Shown piece after piece: positions 1-7,416 of a stretch of 33,325 nucleotides of DNA. Origin of the DNA: Solibaculum_A intestinale (GTDB lineage: Bacteria; Bacillota; Clostridia; Oscillospirales; Acutalibacteraceae); NCBI RefSeq assembly GCF_040096205.1, contig NZ_JBBMFD010000025.1, forward strand, positions 1-33,325, in the 5' to 3' direction. The translations under genes were made by a program, and so were the position numbers. Each line of letters begins with the position of its first letter. Position 1 is the stretch's first letter. The notes beneath the pieces are model-generated. The model ran no database searches. It worked only from the letters and a program-made list of their open reading frames with translations, and had not been told where the DNA came from.

Positions 1-1
1 A

Positions 2-97
2 TCGGCGAACAAACAGATTGATGAATTCAAGGGCATGGACATTGAAGGCATCCGCAAAGCGGCCGACGACTACAAATTCAAATTTGAATATCAGTAA
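2..97 (+). CDS. 3' end of an unrecognised gene (partial)
   Basis: An open frame enters from the left edge and ends at TAA 95-97, giving 31 residues that end in FKFEYQ. The segment is rich in Lys, Asp and Phe and looks cytoplasmic. I do not recognise the family. A short hairpin (ACCTCT/AGAGGT, 104-119) follows the stop and may end transcription. The gene lies just outside the proposed left edge of the mobile element, so it is probably host sequence, but it could belong to a larger enclosing element. Confidence 0.5.
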   Translation, partial: SANKQIDEFKGMDIEGIRKAADDYKFKFEYQ

Positions 98-103
98 ATT
101 ATG

Positions 104-119
104 ACCTCTCAACAGAGGT
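104..119 (+). terminator. Short hairpin after the partial gene
   Basis: A six-base-pair stem ACCTCT/AGAGGT with a CAAC loop begins seven bases after the stop codon. The T-run downstream (TTTT about eight bases later) is weak, so termination is only possible. The rest of 98-341 holds the proposed left attachment site and no gene. Confidence 0.3.
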
Positions 120-145
120 TACAGTGTTTTAATAAAATCCTCCAA

Positions 146-256
146 AAGCCTTGAAAATAAAGGATTTATCGCAATGTGTCTGCCTTATCTCTTTATACGG
201 TTACACACAAGTTTACTCTTTCCCTCATTGCTCATAAGGGCAAATACAAGGGCAAG
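146..256. repeat. Proposed left attachment region (core plus integrase arm sites)
   Basis: Contains the core repeat AAGCCTTGAAAA at 146-157 and two direct AAGGGCAA copies at 236-243 and 248-255. The matching right-end segment has the same parts in mirrored order (arms inside, core outside) with arm motifs at the same 12-bp spacing. Arm sites of this kind bind the N-terminal domain of Tn916-type integrases; their assignment here is inferred from position and repetition. Confidence 0.55.
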
Positions 257-341
257 AAAATCTCATAACAAGATATAACAAAGTGTGGCAATCGGAGAAC
301 TGTGATGTATGTGCGAATATATTATAACGGAGGATTTTTCA

Positions 342-719
342 ATGGACAAGTACATTTACGATGATAAAAATGGTCTGTGGTATGAACTGCAAGGAGATTA
401 TTATATCCCATGTCTTATCTTACCAGCCGAAAAAGAACAGCCTATTGGTTTGTGGGGACAGCGGCACTTGCGGTATCTGAAAGAATACCGCCGAGCCACC
501 TACATAACCTTGTTCACAAGCGGCAGACTGAACAATTACCTTGCTGACATCGACAGGCAGGCGCAGGAACGCATGGAAAGGCTCACAGAGCAGATGAAAC
601 GGGTGCAGGGTATTACGGAGCAGTTAAAGGCGGAAAACGCTTTGGAATGGACACAGAGAATGAATAACATACGGGCGTGTGCAAAGGAGATTGTGGAAAA
701 AGAAATCATCTTTGCATAA
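342..719 (+). CDS. tnpV: Transposon-encoded protein TnpV
   Basis: A 125-residue soluble protein beginning MDKYIYDDKNGLWYELQGDY, which matches the TnpV family found in clostridial and streptococcal transposons. Its biochemical role is not established; it is normally an accessory gene of mobile elements. The N-terminal half contains the family core with LWGQRHLRYLKEYRRATY at about residues 38-55, and the C-terminal half is a charged, probably coiled-coil helix. ATG 342 is chosen because CGGAGGA at 329-335 sits at good spacing; an in-frame ATG at 309 lacks a ribosome binding site. A 12-bp inverted repeat starts five bases after the stop. It marks the left end of the cargo region next to the ars genes. 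Confidence 0.85.
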   Translation: MDKYIYDDKNGLWYELQGDYYIPCLILPAEKEQPIGLWGQRHLRYLKEYRRATYITLFTSGRLNNYLADIDRQAQERMERLTEQMKRVQGITEQLKAENALEWTQRMNNIRACAKEIVEKEIIFA

Positions 720-723
720 GAAG

Positions 724-755
724 ACAGCGGTAGGATTTAGTTTTCCTACCGCTGT
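724..755 (+). terminator. Hairpin terminator between tnpV and arsR
   Basis: A perfect 12-bp stem (ACAGCGGTAGGA at 724-735, TCCTACCGCTGT at 744-755) with an eight-base loop follows tnpV. The T-run after it is short, so strength is uncertain. It would separate tnpV transcription from the ars promoter just downstream. Confidence 0.55.
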
Positions 756-778
756 TTCACTTAAATCAAAAAAATATA

Positions 779-816
779 TTGACATTTTTCTATGTGTTGC
801 ATATAATAACACATAG
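779..816 (+). promoter_or_regulatory. ars promoter with ArsR operator
   Basis: TTGACA at 779-784 and TATAAT at 802-807 with a 17-bp spacer form a consensus sigma-A promoter. A perfect 9-bp inverted repeat (CTATGTGTT at 790-798, AACACATAG at 808-816) lies across the -10 box, where a bound ArsR dimer would block RNA polymerase. Its position right before arsR suggests negative autoregulation relieved by arsenite. Confidence 0.85.
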
Positions 817-846
817 ACATTTATCTATAGGAGGTGATTGAGAGAG

Positions 847-1155
847 ATGGATGAAAAAAGAATTGCGGCAATTTTCAAAGCGTTTTGTGATGAAAACCGC
901 ATTAGGATTATAAAACTGCTGCGTTCAGGTGAAAAATGTGCTTGCAAGTTGCTAGAAGAAATCAATGTCACGCAGCCTACGCTTTCCCACCATATGAAAA
1001 TTCTTTGTGACGCTGAAATAGTTGTCGGGCGCAAAGAGGGAAAATGGACACACTATTCTATTTCAGAAAAAGGTGTGGAGCAGGCAAAAGAATGTTTGCG
1101 GCAGTTGACAACACTTGATGTTGAAAGCGAAAACAAGTCGTGCTGTGAAAAGTGA
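847..1155 (+). CDS. arsR: ArsR/SmtB-family metalloregulatory repressor
   Basis: A 102-residue winged helix-turn-helix repressor that senses As(III)/Sb(III) and releases the ars operator. The recognition region VTQPTLSHHMKIL (about residues 41-53) is typical of ArsR. C31 and C33 form the CxC metal site at the start of the DNA-binding domain (EKCACKLLEE), and a CC pair near the C-terminus could add ligands. ATG 847 is preferred over TTG 838 because GAGGTG at 831-836 leaves normal spacing only for the ATG. It is first in the ars cluster, directly behind a promoter whose -10 is covered by an inverted repeat. Family identity is seen in the sequence; arsenic specificity is inferred from CxC and the neighbours. 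Confidence 0.92.
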   Translation: MDEKRIAAIFKAFCDENRIRIIKLLRSGEKCACKLLEEINVTQPTLSHHMKILCDAEIVVGRKEGKWTHYSISEKGVEQAKECLRQLTTLDVESENKSCCEK

Positions 1156-1243
1156 GGAAGTTTATTGATTGCTTTTCCGCACGGCTTATATTCGGGACGA
1201 TAAATCGACATATTTCAATATAACTATATGAAAGGGGCTTTTT

Positions 1244-2257
1244 ATGGAGACACTAAAAACAATTTGGGACTTTTTTCAAAATGAAGTCCTTGGTATGAAC
1301 TGGCTGAATCGCCTCATTGAAACATTTTTGAACGCTTGCGGTTTAGATACCACGGGCAAAATAGGAGGAAGTGTTCAGTTTTTCATCTATGATACTGTAA
1401 AAATTATGGTACTGCTCGGCGTTTTGATTTTGATTATCTCGTATATTCAAAGTTATTTCCCGCCCGAAAGAGCTAAAAAGATACTCGGCAGATTTCACGG
1501 AATATGGGCGAATATCATCGCCGCTCTGCTCGGTACGGTAACACCGTTTTGCTCGTGTTCTTCCATTCCGTTGTTTATCGGGTTTACAAGCGCAGGTTTG
1601 CCGCTTGGCGTTACATTCTCCTTTTTGATTTCTTCGCCGATGGTTGACCTCGGAAGCCTTGTCTTACTGATGAGTATTTTCGGCTGGAAAGTTGCTGTTT
1701 TATATGTAATATTCGGTTTGGTAATCGCTGTGGCTGGCGGAACGCTAATTGAAAAGTTGCACCTCGATAATCAAGTGGAAGAATATATCCGAAACGGTCA
1801 CTCGATTGATGTTCCGCAGGAGGAACTGCATTTCAAAGACCGTATGAAATTTGCGTGGGAACAGGTTGTTGAAACCGCTAAAAAGGTTGCTCCTTATGTT
1901 CTGATCGGCGTGGGCATTGGTGCTTTCATTCACAACTGGATTCCTGAAGAATTTATTGTCAAAGCACTTGGCGAAAATAATCCGTTTGGCGTAATTCTTG
2001 CTACGATAGTCGGTATTCCGATGTATGCGGATATTTTCGGTACAATTCCGATTGCAGAAGCCCTGCTTGCAAAAGGTGCTTTGCTCGGCGTTGTCCTTTC
2101 CTTTATGATGGGCGTTACTACGCTTTCGCTCCCTTCAATGATTATGCTTCGCAAGGCGGTCAAACCGAAACTGCTTGGTATTTTCATTGGAATATGTGCT
2201 GCTGGTATTATTATTGTAGGCTATCTTTTCAACGCAATACAATATTTAATTGTTTAA
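1244..2257 (+). CDS. arsP: ArsP-type permease (DUF318/YraQ family), probable arsenical efflux
   Basis: A 337-residue integral membrane protein with about eight hydrophobic segments in two clusters (roughly residues 50-180 and 210-337) joined by a charged cytoplasmic loop. The motif TPFCSCSSIPLF near residues 100-111, with C103 and C105, is the signature of the ArsP/YraQ permease family. ArsP proteins studied elsewhere export trivalent organoarsenicals such as methylarsenite and roxarsone(III), and some relatives are linked to copper, zinc or inorganic arsenite. Its position between arsR and arsC supports arsenical efflux in place of the usual Acr3 or ArsB, which are absent. The gene is preceded by an AAAGGGG ribosome binding site and is presumably co-transcribed with arsR. 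Substrate is inferred. Confidence 0.88.
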   Translation: METLKTIWDFFQNEVLGMNWLNRLIETFLNACGLDTTGKIGGSVQFFIYDTVKIMVLLGVLILIISYIQSYFPPERAKKILGRFHGIWANIIAALLGTVTPFCSCSSIPLFIGFTSAGLPLGVTFSFLISSPMVDLGSLVLLMSIFGWKVAVLYVIFGLVIAVAGGTLIEKLHLDNQVEEYIRNGHSIDVPQEELHFKDRMKFAWEQVVETAKKVAPYVLIGVGIGAFIHNWIPEEFIVKALGENNPFGVILATIVGIPMYADIFGTIPIAEALLAKGALLGVVLSFMMGVTTLSLPSMIMLRKAVKPKLLGIFIGICAAGIIIVGYLFNAIQYLIV

Positions 2258-2275
2258 TTTTAGGAGGTTATTATT

Positions 2276-2656
2276 ATGGCATTATTTAACTTTGGAAAGA
2301 AAAAGGAAGAAGAAAAGAAAACACCTGCTTGCGCTTGTAGCTGCGGTTGTGCTGCCAGCGAAGCAGAAAGCATTACAAACGATTGCTGTCCTGATTTGAA
2401 AGAGGGAGAAATCTGCTGTATCAAAGTGTTAGGGGCAGGTTGTAAATCCTGTCACGAACAATTTGAATACACAAAGCAGGCAGTAAAGGATATGGGACTT
2501 TCCGTAGAGGTCGAATACATTACCGATATGCAGAAAGTAATGGAATACGGTGTTATGAGTATGCCTGCCCTTGTTGTCAACGAAAAGGTTGTTGCTATGG
2601 GTAAGGTTTTGAAAGCTGCTGATGTGGTTGCTCTGCTGCACAAGCTGGGGTTTTAA
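2276..2656 (+). CDS. Cys-rich thioredoxin-like redox protein of the ars operon
   Basis: A 126-residue protein with two parts. Residues 1-48 are a Lys/Glu-rich start followed by a Cys-rich segment (C19, C21, C23, C25, C37, C38, C47, C48). Residues 47-126 form a small thioredoxin fold of the MTH895/redox-active disulfide type, with C56-K-S-C59 as the active pair and cis-Pro in MSMPALVV. It starts after a strong AGGAGG and ends two bases before arsC. Thioredoxin-coupled arsenate reductases need a dithiol donor, so this may be a dedicated reductant; the Cys-rich head could instead bind As(III) and hand it to the permease. The fold and cysteines are visible; both roles are inference. Confidence 0.82.
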   Translation: MALFNFGKKKEEEKKTPACACSCGCAASEAESITNDCCPDLKEGEICCIKVLGAGCKSCHEQFEYTKQAVKDMGLSVEVEYITDMQKVMEYGVMSMPALVVNEKVVAMGKVLKAADVVALLHKLGF

Positions 2657-2658
2657 CG

Positions 2659-3051
2659 ATGGATAAGAAAAAGGTAGCCTTTATTTGTGTGCATAACTCC
2701 TGCCGCAGTCAGATTGCAGAAGCACTTGGAAAACATTTGGCGGGAGATAAGTTTGATTTCTATTCTGCCGGAACAGAAACAAAATCACAAATCAATCAGG
2801 ACGCTGTGCGGCTTATGAAACAGCTTTATGGGATAGATATGGAGCAAAGCCAGTATAGCAAGACGATTGATAAAATCCCTACGCCCGATATTGCGATTTC
2901 AATGGGGTGTGATGTCGGTTGTCCCTATATCGGTAGAGCGTTTGATGATAATTGGGGACTTCCCGATCCGACGGGCAAAAGTGATGAATGTTTTATACAG
3001 GTCATTGAGAGAATATCTCAAAAAATAAAAGACTTGAAATTAGAAAAGTAA
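2659..3051 (+). CDS. arsC: Arsenate reductase, low-molecular-weight phosphatase fold
   Basis: A 130-residue cytoplasmic enzyme that reduces arsenate to arsenite. The P-loop C10-VHNSC-R16 is the CX5R motif of the low-molecular-weight tyrosine phosphatase fold. C84 and C88 in MGCDVGCP fit the relay pair that passes a disulfide to thioredoxin, and the DP in LPDPTG (about residue 103) fits the catalytic acid. These residues separate it from the glutaredoxin-coupled ArsC type. It starts two bases after the thioredoxin-like gene, so translation is probably coupled. It would act with that protein and the permease: reduce, then export. Confidence 0.93.
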   Translation: MDKKKVAFICVHNSCRSQIAEALGKHLAGDKFDFYSAGTETKSQINQDAVRLMKQLYGIDMEQSQYSKTIDKIPTPDIAISMGCDVGCPYIGRAFDDNWGLPDPTGKSDECFIQVIERISQKIKDLKLEK

Positions 3052-3052
3052 C

Positions 3053-3220
3053 ATGAAAGCTACAGAATGGATATTATGCCCTATCTGCGGCAATAAAACT
3101 CGTACAATGATACGGGAAGATACAGAATTAAGAAACTTCCCCCTCTACTGTCCGAAGTGCAAAAAGGAAACAATCATCAATGCTCAGGATATGAAAGTCA
3201 CACTTGCAGAACACAAATAA
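3053..3220 (+). CDS. Cysteine-rich KTR zinc-ribbon protein
   Basis: A 55-residue protein, MKATEWILCPICGNKTRTMI and onward, with two CxxC knuckles (CPIC near residue 9, CPKC near 33), as in a zinc ribbon. The NKTRT stretch after the first knuckle identifies the Cys_rich_KTR family, often found beside cargo genes in clostridial mobile elements. Its function is unknown. The ATG lies two bases after the arsC stop, so it is part of the same transcript. A strong terminator follows 14 bases after its stop, making it the last gene of the ars unit. Confidence 0.85.
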   Translation: MKATEWILCPICGNKTRTMIREDTELRNFPLYCPKCKKETIINAQDMKVTLAEHK

Positions 3221-3234
3221 GATTTTTATGTATG

Positions 3235-3269
3235 CCGCCGCATGGGTAATACCATAGCGGCGGTTTTTT
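3235..3269 (+). terminator. Rho-independent terminator of the ars unit
   Basis: Stem CCGCCGC (3235-3241) with GCGGCGG (3257-3263), extended by ATGG/CCAT with a one-base bulge, then six T. It lies between the plus-strand ars genes and the minus-strand relaxase. Confidence 0.85.
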
Positions 3270-3273
3270 GTGC

Positions 3274-4710
3274 CTATCGGCTGTCTCTGTCAAAGGATTT
3301 CTTTCTCTGTCTCGGCTGGTTTCTCTGCTTGCCCTCCGCCTGAAGCTGGCGCAGGCGTTTCAATAGGCTCTCCCGTTCAGGCGGCTTTGCCTGCTCTTTT
3401 TGGGCGGGTTTCTGTTTTTCCCTGACCTGCCGCTCCCATGCGGCAAGGTCACGATTGTACTGCTCCACGACAGCCTCCGCCTTGCGGTAGGTTGCCATGA
3501 ACGCCTGCACATCGGGATAACCGTCCTCTTTCAGAACATCGGGCAGTTTATCCAGCTTTTCAGCGATTTTCTTTTCTGTCCGCTGTATCTGCTCTGTGAG
3601 CGCCTTGCGCTCCTTACCCTTGAAAATCCCTTTTGTATCGGCAAGTTGCTGTTTCAGTTTCGGAAGTACCGTATCCTGCAAATGCCGGATTTCTTTCGCC
3701 TTATCCTGCGCCTTTATCATCAGCTTTTGCATGGTACGGAACTCTGCCATATCTATTTCAAGGACAGGCTTCGGCGGCATAGCGTGTTCACGGATTAAGT
3801 TTTGCAGGAAGTCTTTTGCCTTGTTTACGATACTGCGGAACAGACCCGGAAGCCAGCCCTTGCTTTTGATAGACTGGCTCGCCTTTTCGTGTATCTCTGT
3901 CCGCTTGACCTCTAAAATCTTCGCTTCGGAGATACCCGATAATAACGCCATATCCGCTGTCCTGTTCCATTCCTGTCTTGCGGCATTGTCGGCTTTGATT
4001 TCGTCCGCTTTGGGATTGTTCTTGCCGATTTTCTTGGTCGGCAGATAGACGCTGTTTTTATCAAATACCTTTAAGTGCTGCTCAGGATCAGAGATATGGC
4101 GGTTGATAAGTTCCGTATACACTTCCTTTATTTCCCGTAGAAAAGGCTCTCCCTTAAAGCGTGTATCTTTGGTAGTAAACAGATGGCTTTCGTATACCTC
4201 GCCTTTTTTGATGACGGTACAGCCTTTTCGTATCTGCCCGTCCTCCCCCGTGATTTCCTTTTTGGTGCGGACACGCTTTCCATTCTCGTCAAAGAACACG
4301 CTGCGGGAAGCAATCTTCATATCAGGTTCGGGGAGCAGCCTCCTCTCGCTGAAAATCAGATGGATATGATAATTCGTCTTGCGCTTGTTGTGGTGGAGGG
4401 CGGACACGCACTCCACACCATACCGCCTGCGGAACTCCTCTGTAAAGTCCGTAAGTACCTGCTGCGGCTCATATTGCGTATAGATTTCGGGCAAGGCGAT
4501 AATCAGTTCCCTTGCTTCGATACATTTACCCTCTGTACCGCTGCGCTGAAACTCCTGCTGGCTTTCCCTTGCAAGGTTGCTCCAAAAGGTGCTGTCGGCG
4601 GTGCGGTAGGTGGCATAGAGATTTTCCTGCCTTGCATGGCTTGTAATATACGATATTCGCCCTTTGACATTGGGCAGCTTTGACATCTGGATAAAACTGT
4701 GTCTCGGCAT
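3274..4710 (-). CDS. mobA: MobA/MobL-family relaxase
   Basis: A 478-residue relaxase that nicks oriT and pilots the strand during conjugative mobilization. Residues 1-230 hold the MobA/MobL domain, with the metal-binding histidines in HHNKRKTNYHIHLIF (H106, H107, H115, H117); the nicking Tyr is probably among Y21, Y32 and Y35 but cannot be fixed by eye. Residues 330-478 are long charged helices, probably coiled coil, ending in a basic tail. GGAG stands ahead of ATG 4710. The 230 bp just upstream is hairpin-rich and is the likely oriT. No coupling protein or transport genes are present, so transfer would need a helper conjugative system. Confidence 0.9.
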   Translation of the reverse strand: MPRHSFIQMSKLPNVKGRISYITSHARQENLYATYRTADSTFWSNLARESQQEFQRSGTEGKCIEARELIIALPEIYTQYEPQQVLTDFTEEFRRRYGVECVSALHHNKRKTNYHIHLIFSERRLLPEPDMKIASRSVFFDENGKRVRTKKEITGEDGQIRKGCTVIKKGEVYESHLFTTKDTRFKGEPFLREIKEVYTELINRHISDPEQHLKVFDKNSVYLPTKKIGKNNPKADEIKADNAARQEWNRTADMALLSGISEAKILEVKRTEIHEKASQSIKSKGWLPGLFRSIVNKAKDFLQNLIREHAMPPKPVLEIDMAEFRTMQKLMIKAQDKAKEIRHLQDTVLPKLKQQLADTKGIFKGKERKALTEQIQRTEKKIAEKLDKLPDVLKEDGYPDVQAFMATYRKAEAVVEQYNRDLAAWERQVREKQKPAQKEQAKPPERESLLKRLRQLQAEGKQRNQPRQRKKSFDRDSR

Positions 4711-4751
4711 ACATCATCTCCGTTTTCTGTTGTCAAGGTGCGTCCTTTTTT

Positions 4752-4894
4752 GCAACCGTTTACGGTTGCGGCTGTCGCTGCGGCAGCGGTGACAGTCCCG
4801 TATCATACGCCGCAGGCGGTTGATACGGAAGCCCCCTGCAAGGGCGAAATACCCGGAGTACAAACCGCAGGTTTGTGCGAGGGGTGTATTTCGC
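4752..4894. other. Hairpin-rich region upstream of the relaxase, candidate oriT
   Basis: Four nested or adjacent inverted repeats: GCAACCG/CGGTTGC (4752-4769); CTGTC..GACAG with inner GCTG/CAGC (4772-4795); CCGTATCA/TGATACGG with inner CGCC/GGCG (4798-4828); and GCGAAATAC/GTATTTCGC (4844-4894) enclosing CAAACC/GGTTTG. A dense set of stems directly ahead of a mobA gene, with no coding frame of its own, is the usual form of an origin of transfer. The nick site was not identified. Confidence 0.6.
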
Positions 4895-4943
4895 TCTCAA
4901 ACGCCGAGGGCTTAGGGTTACTTTCCGAAAAGAGAGTGGATGG

Positions 4944-5159
4944 TCATTCCACTCTGCGGACATCATCGGGCTTCAGAAGATTTCTTCCCTGATTGACCGT
5001 CAGAAACCGTTCCAGCGTGTCCCTGCGGATAATGGTCTTGCGCCCCACTTTGAGGACGGGCAGCTTTCCCCATTCCACCAGCTTCCGCATGGTGTTCCTG
5101 CCGATACCCGTACATTCTGCGGCTTCCTCTATGGTAAGTCCCATTTTGACTGCGCTCAT
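4944..5159 (-). CDS. xis: Excisionase-family DNA-binding protein
   Basis: A 71-residue MerR-like helix-turn-helix (HTH_17) protein: LTIEEAAECTGIGRNTMRKLV (about residues 9-29) followed by the wing KVGRKTIIRRDTLERFL. This is the usual form of excisionases in Tn916-like and mobilizable elements, where the protein bends DNA at the ends and favours excision by the integrase. The ATG at 5159 is chosen over one eight codons earlier because AGGAGGTTG lies just ahead of it. A minus-strand sigma-A promoter at 5208-5236 reads into it and possibly on to the relaxase. The promoter is shared with the divergent XRE regulator. Confidence 0.85.
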   Translation of the reverse strand: MSAVKMGLTIEEAAECTGIGRNTMRKLVEWGKLPVLKVGRKTIIRRDTLERFLTVNQGRNLLKPDDVRRVE

Positions 5160-5185
5160 TCTATCAACCTCCTTTTTAAACACTC

Positions 5186-5316
5186 ATTTTGCAACTACTG
5201 TTTTATCATTATACTTATTCTGCTATCTCTTGTCAACCTATTTTGCAACCATTCATAGTTTATTTACAACTTTTATTGAGATAAAGGTTGCAAAATAAGT
5301 ATCGGCGTGTTATACT
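5186..5316. promoter_or_regulatory. Divergent promoters with repeated ATTTTGCAAC operators
   Basis: Minus strand: -35 TTGACA (5231-5236) and -10 TATAAT (5208-5213), 17-bp spacer, reading to xis. Plus strand: -35 TTGCAA (5288-5293) and -10 TATACT (5311-5316), 17-bp spacer, reading to the XRE regulator. ATTTTGCAAC occurs at 5186-5195, ATTTTGCAACC at 5240-5250, and its reverse complement at 5286-5296 overlapping the plus -35. The sites flank or cover both promoters, so the XRE protein probably binds them. Confidence 0.8.
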
Positions 5317-5340
5317 GATACCAGTCAGGAGGTGAACACC

Positions 5341-6006
5341 TTGAAAAAAGAAACCACATTCACCGCAAAACAGGTCGGTGGGCGGATTAAGGAACGCCGC
5401 ACAGAGTTAAACATTACCATGCCGGAACTCGGCAGGCGTGTAGGCGTGAACAAATCCACCATTCAGCGGTACGAAGCGGACGGGGTTGATCCGAAGCGCA
5501 CAATGGTTATCAACGGTCTTGCGGAAGCGTTGCTCACTACTCCCGAATGGCTGACAGGTCTTTCCGATGATAAGGAATATGACACCTACACTCTATGCCA
5601 GCGGGATATTGAGGAACACATCAAGAAGTATCTGGACACACTTTCCCATACAGTAAAGGGCGAGCCGCATCAGCAGCTTCTCACGACATTTCTCGGCAAG
5701 ATGGTTGACCTGTATACGGTTATGACCTACTACTTTGCTGACGCTATGGAGGAAGTTGACCGTGTGGCGGAGGACAAGGGGCTGAAAGAGTCTCTTGGAC
5801 GGTACGCCATAGAGTCCGGGGCAATCATGGAACAGGTATACCGCAAGAAGATGGAAGTACCGATTGAGGATATGAAACGGTTTTTAGACGGGATTTTACA
5901 TATCCACGATGAGGGGCGCACAAGAATGTCGATGGGCGCACTTTTCGGGATAGTGGAGGAAGCCGAAGAAAGGCTTTCCGAAAAAGAAAATTCCGTGGCA
6001 CCTTGA
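5341..6006 (+). CDS. XRE-family transcriptional regulator of the element
   Basis: A 221-residue protein. Residues 5-75 hold a Cro/C1 helix-turn-helix (MPELGRRVGVNKSTIQRYEADG), and the remainder is mainly helical with no recognised enzymatic motif, perhaps a dimerisation or signal-sensing part. TTG 5341 is chosen because AGGAGG at 5327-5332 precedes it by eight bases; an upstream GTG overlaps that site. It is transcribed divergently from xis behind a promoter whose -35 overlaps a GGTTGCAAAAT repeat, suggesting autoregulation. By position it would control excision and mobilization, as similar regulators do in other elements. Confidence 0.85.
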   Translation: MKKETTFTAKQVGGRIKERRTELNITMPELGRRVGVNKSTIQRYEADGVDPKRTMVINGLAEALLTTPEWLTGLSDDKEYDTYTLCQRDIEEHIKKYLDTLSHTVKGEPHQQLLTTFLGKMVDLYTVMTYYFADAMEEVDRVAEDKGLKESLGRYAIESGAIMEQVYRKKMEVPIEDMKRFLDGILHIHDEGRTRMSMGALFGIVEEAEERLSEKENSVAP

Positions 6007-6016
6007 CAAGTAAAGA

Positions 6017-6038
6017 CGCCAGTTGACTTTCACTGGCG
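6017..6038 (+). other. Hairpin between the XRE regulator and the integrase
   Basis: Seven-bp stem CGCCAGT (6017-6023) / ACTGGCG (6032-6038) with an eight-base loop. There is no T-run, so it is more likely a regulatory or processing structure than a terminator. It lies in the 107-bp gap before the integrase start. Confidence 0.4.
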
Positions 6039-6113
6039 GAAGTGACACAATTACTTTACGCACACCATATGTCACAGTCCCGATTGCCACGGATAGAAAG
6101 GAGTTTTTTATCT

Positions 6114-7412
6114 ATGGCAAAAGGTTCTGTAAGAAAGAAAGGCAAAAAGTGGTACGGACGCTTTTATATTGAAGATGAAAGCGGCAGAAAAGTGCAGAAA
6201 GAGTTTGCAGGCACAGATAGCAAGGCGGAGACAGAAGCCATGCTCCGCAAAGCGATAGCGGACTACGAGGAAAAGCAGTTTGTCGGGAAAGCGGAAAACA
6301 TCACGGTAGGCGATATGCTGGATATGTGGGTAGAGGAAGAACTGAAACCCGGCAACTTAAGCAACGGGACGGTCATGTCCTATCAGGGAACGGTAAACCG
6401 TATCAAGCAATATCCCATTGGCAAACGCAAGCTGAAAACCGTGACCGCCGACCATTTGCAGGCGTTCATTGATTTCCTGAGCTATGGTGGGACAAACCCG
6501 GACGGGACAACTTCAAAGCCCATGAGCAAAGGATATATGCTCCTGTTCTCGGCGGTGTTGCAAAATTCCTTCCGCTTTGCGGTTTTCCCGAAAAAACTGA
6601 TTACCTTTAACCCTATGCAGTATGTGAAGCTGAGGGGCAGGAAGCAGGAAACGGATATTTTCTCGGACAGTGAGGAAGATACTTCCAGTATTCCTACTAT
6701 CACCCATGAACAGTTCCAAAAGCTGGAGGAATTTCTCAAGGCAAAAGATAATCCCGCCTTGCTGCCTGTGCAGATAGCGTACTACACGGGGCTTCGTATC
6801 GGGGAAGTATGCGGCTTGACTTGGCAGGATATTAACCTTGAGGAACAATATCTCACGGTACGCCGAAGCATGCGCTATAACGGAACAAGGCACACAACCG
6901 AAGTGGGAACGACAAAACGGAGCAAAGTCCGCACCGTTGATTTCTGCGACACGCTGGCGGCAATCCTGCGGGCGGCGAGAACAGAACAGCGCAAAAACCG
7001 TTTCCGCTACGGGGAGTTTTATCACCTGAACTACTACAAAGAAGTAAAGGAAAAAGGGCGCACCTATTATGAGGTTTACAGCCTGCAAAGGACAGAGGAA
7101 GTCCCGGAGGATTACAAGGAAATCTCCTTTGTCTGCCTGAGAGCAGACGGGGCGTATGAAGCGCCGAGTACGGTAGGGATTATGTGCAGGGCGGCAAAGA
7201 AGAAAGTGAAAGGGCTTGAAGATTTCCATTTCCACACGCTCCGTCACACCTACACAAGCAATCTGCTTTCCGGCGGCGCAAAGCCGAAAGATGTGCAGGA
7301 ACTTCTCGGACACTCCGATGTCAGTACCACAATGAACATCTACGCTCACTCTACAAGGGAAGCGAAGCGCACTTCCGCAAGGCTGCTGGATAAGGTGGTC
7401 GGCGGGGAATAA
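6114..7412 (+). CDS. int: Tyrosine recombinase / integrase of the element
   Basis: A 432-residue site-specific recombinase that integrates and excises the element. The N-terminal AP2-like arm-binding segment (MAKGSVRKKGKKWYGRFYIE) is followed by a SAM-like core-binding domain (about 65-170) and the catalytic domain (about 195-425). Catalytic residues visible are R228 (TGLRIGE), a Lys near 268-271, H374 and R377 (HTLRHTY), H400 (LLGHSD) and the nucleophile Y410 (NIYAH). ATG 6114 follows AAAGGAG. The gene is last before the right attachment region, the usual location, and the AAGGGCAA pairs at both ends are probably the sites of its N-terminal domain. Confidence 0.95.
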   Translation: MAKGSVRKKGKKWYGRFYIEDESGRKVQKEFAGTDSKAETEAMLRKAIADYEEKQFVGKAENITVGDMLDMWVEEELKPGNLSNGTVMSYQGTVNRIKQYPIGKRKLKTVTADHLQAFIDFLSYGGTNPDGTTSKPMSKGYMLLFSAVLQNSFRFAVFPKKLITFNPMQYVKLRGRKQETDIFSDSEEDTSSIPTITHEQFQKLEEFLKAKDNPALLPVQIAYYTGLRIGEVCGLTWQDINLEEQYLTVRRSMRYNGTRHTTEVGTTKRSKVRTVDFCDTLAAILRAARTEQRKNRFRYGEFYHLNYYKEVKEKGRTYYEVYSLQRTEEVPEDYKEISFVCLRADGAYEAPSTVGIMCRAAKKKVKGLEDFHFHTLRHTYTSNLLSGGAKPKDVQELLGHSDVSTTMNIYAHSTREAKRTSARLLDKVVGGE

Positions 7413-7416
7413 AAAG

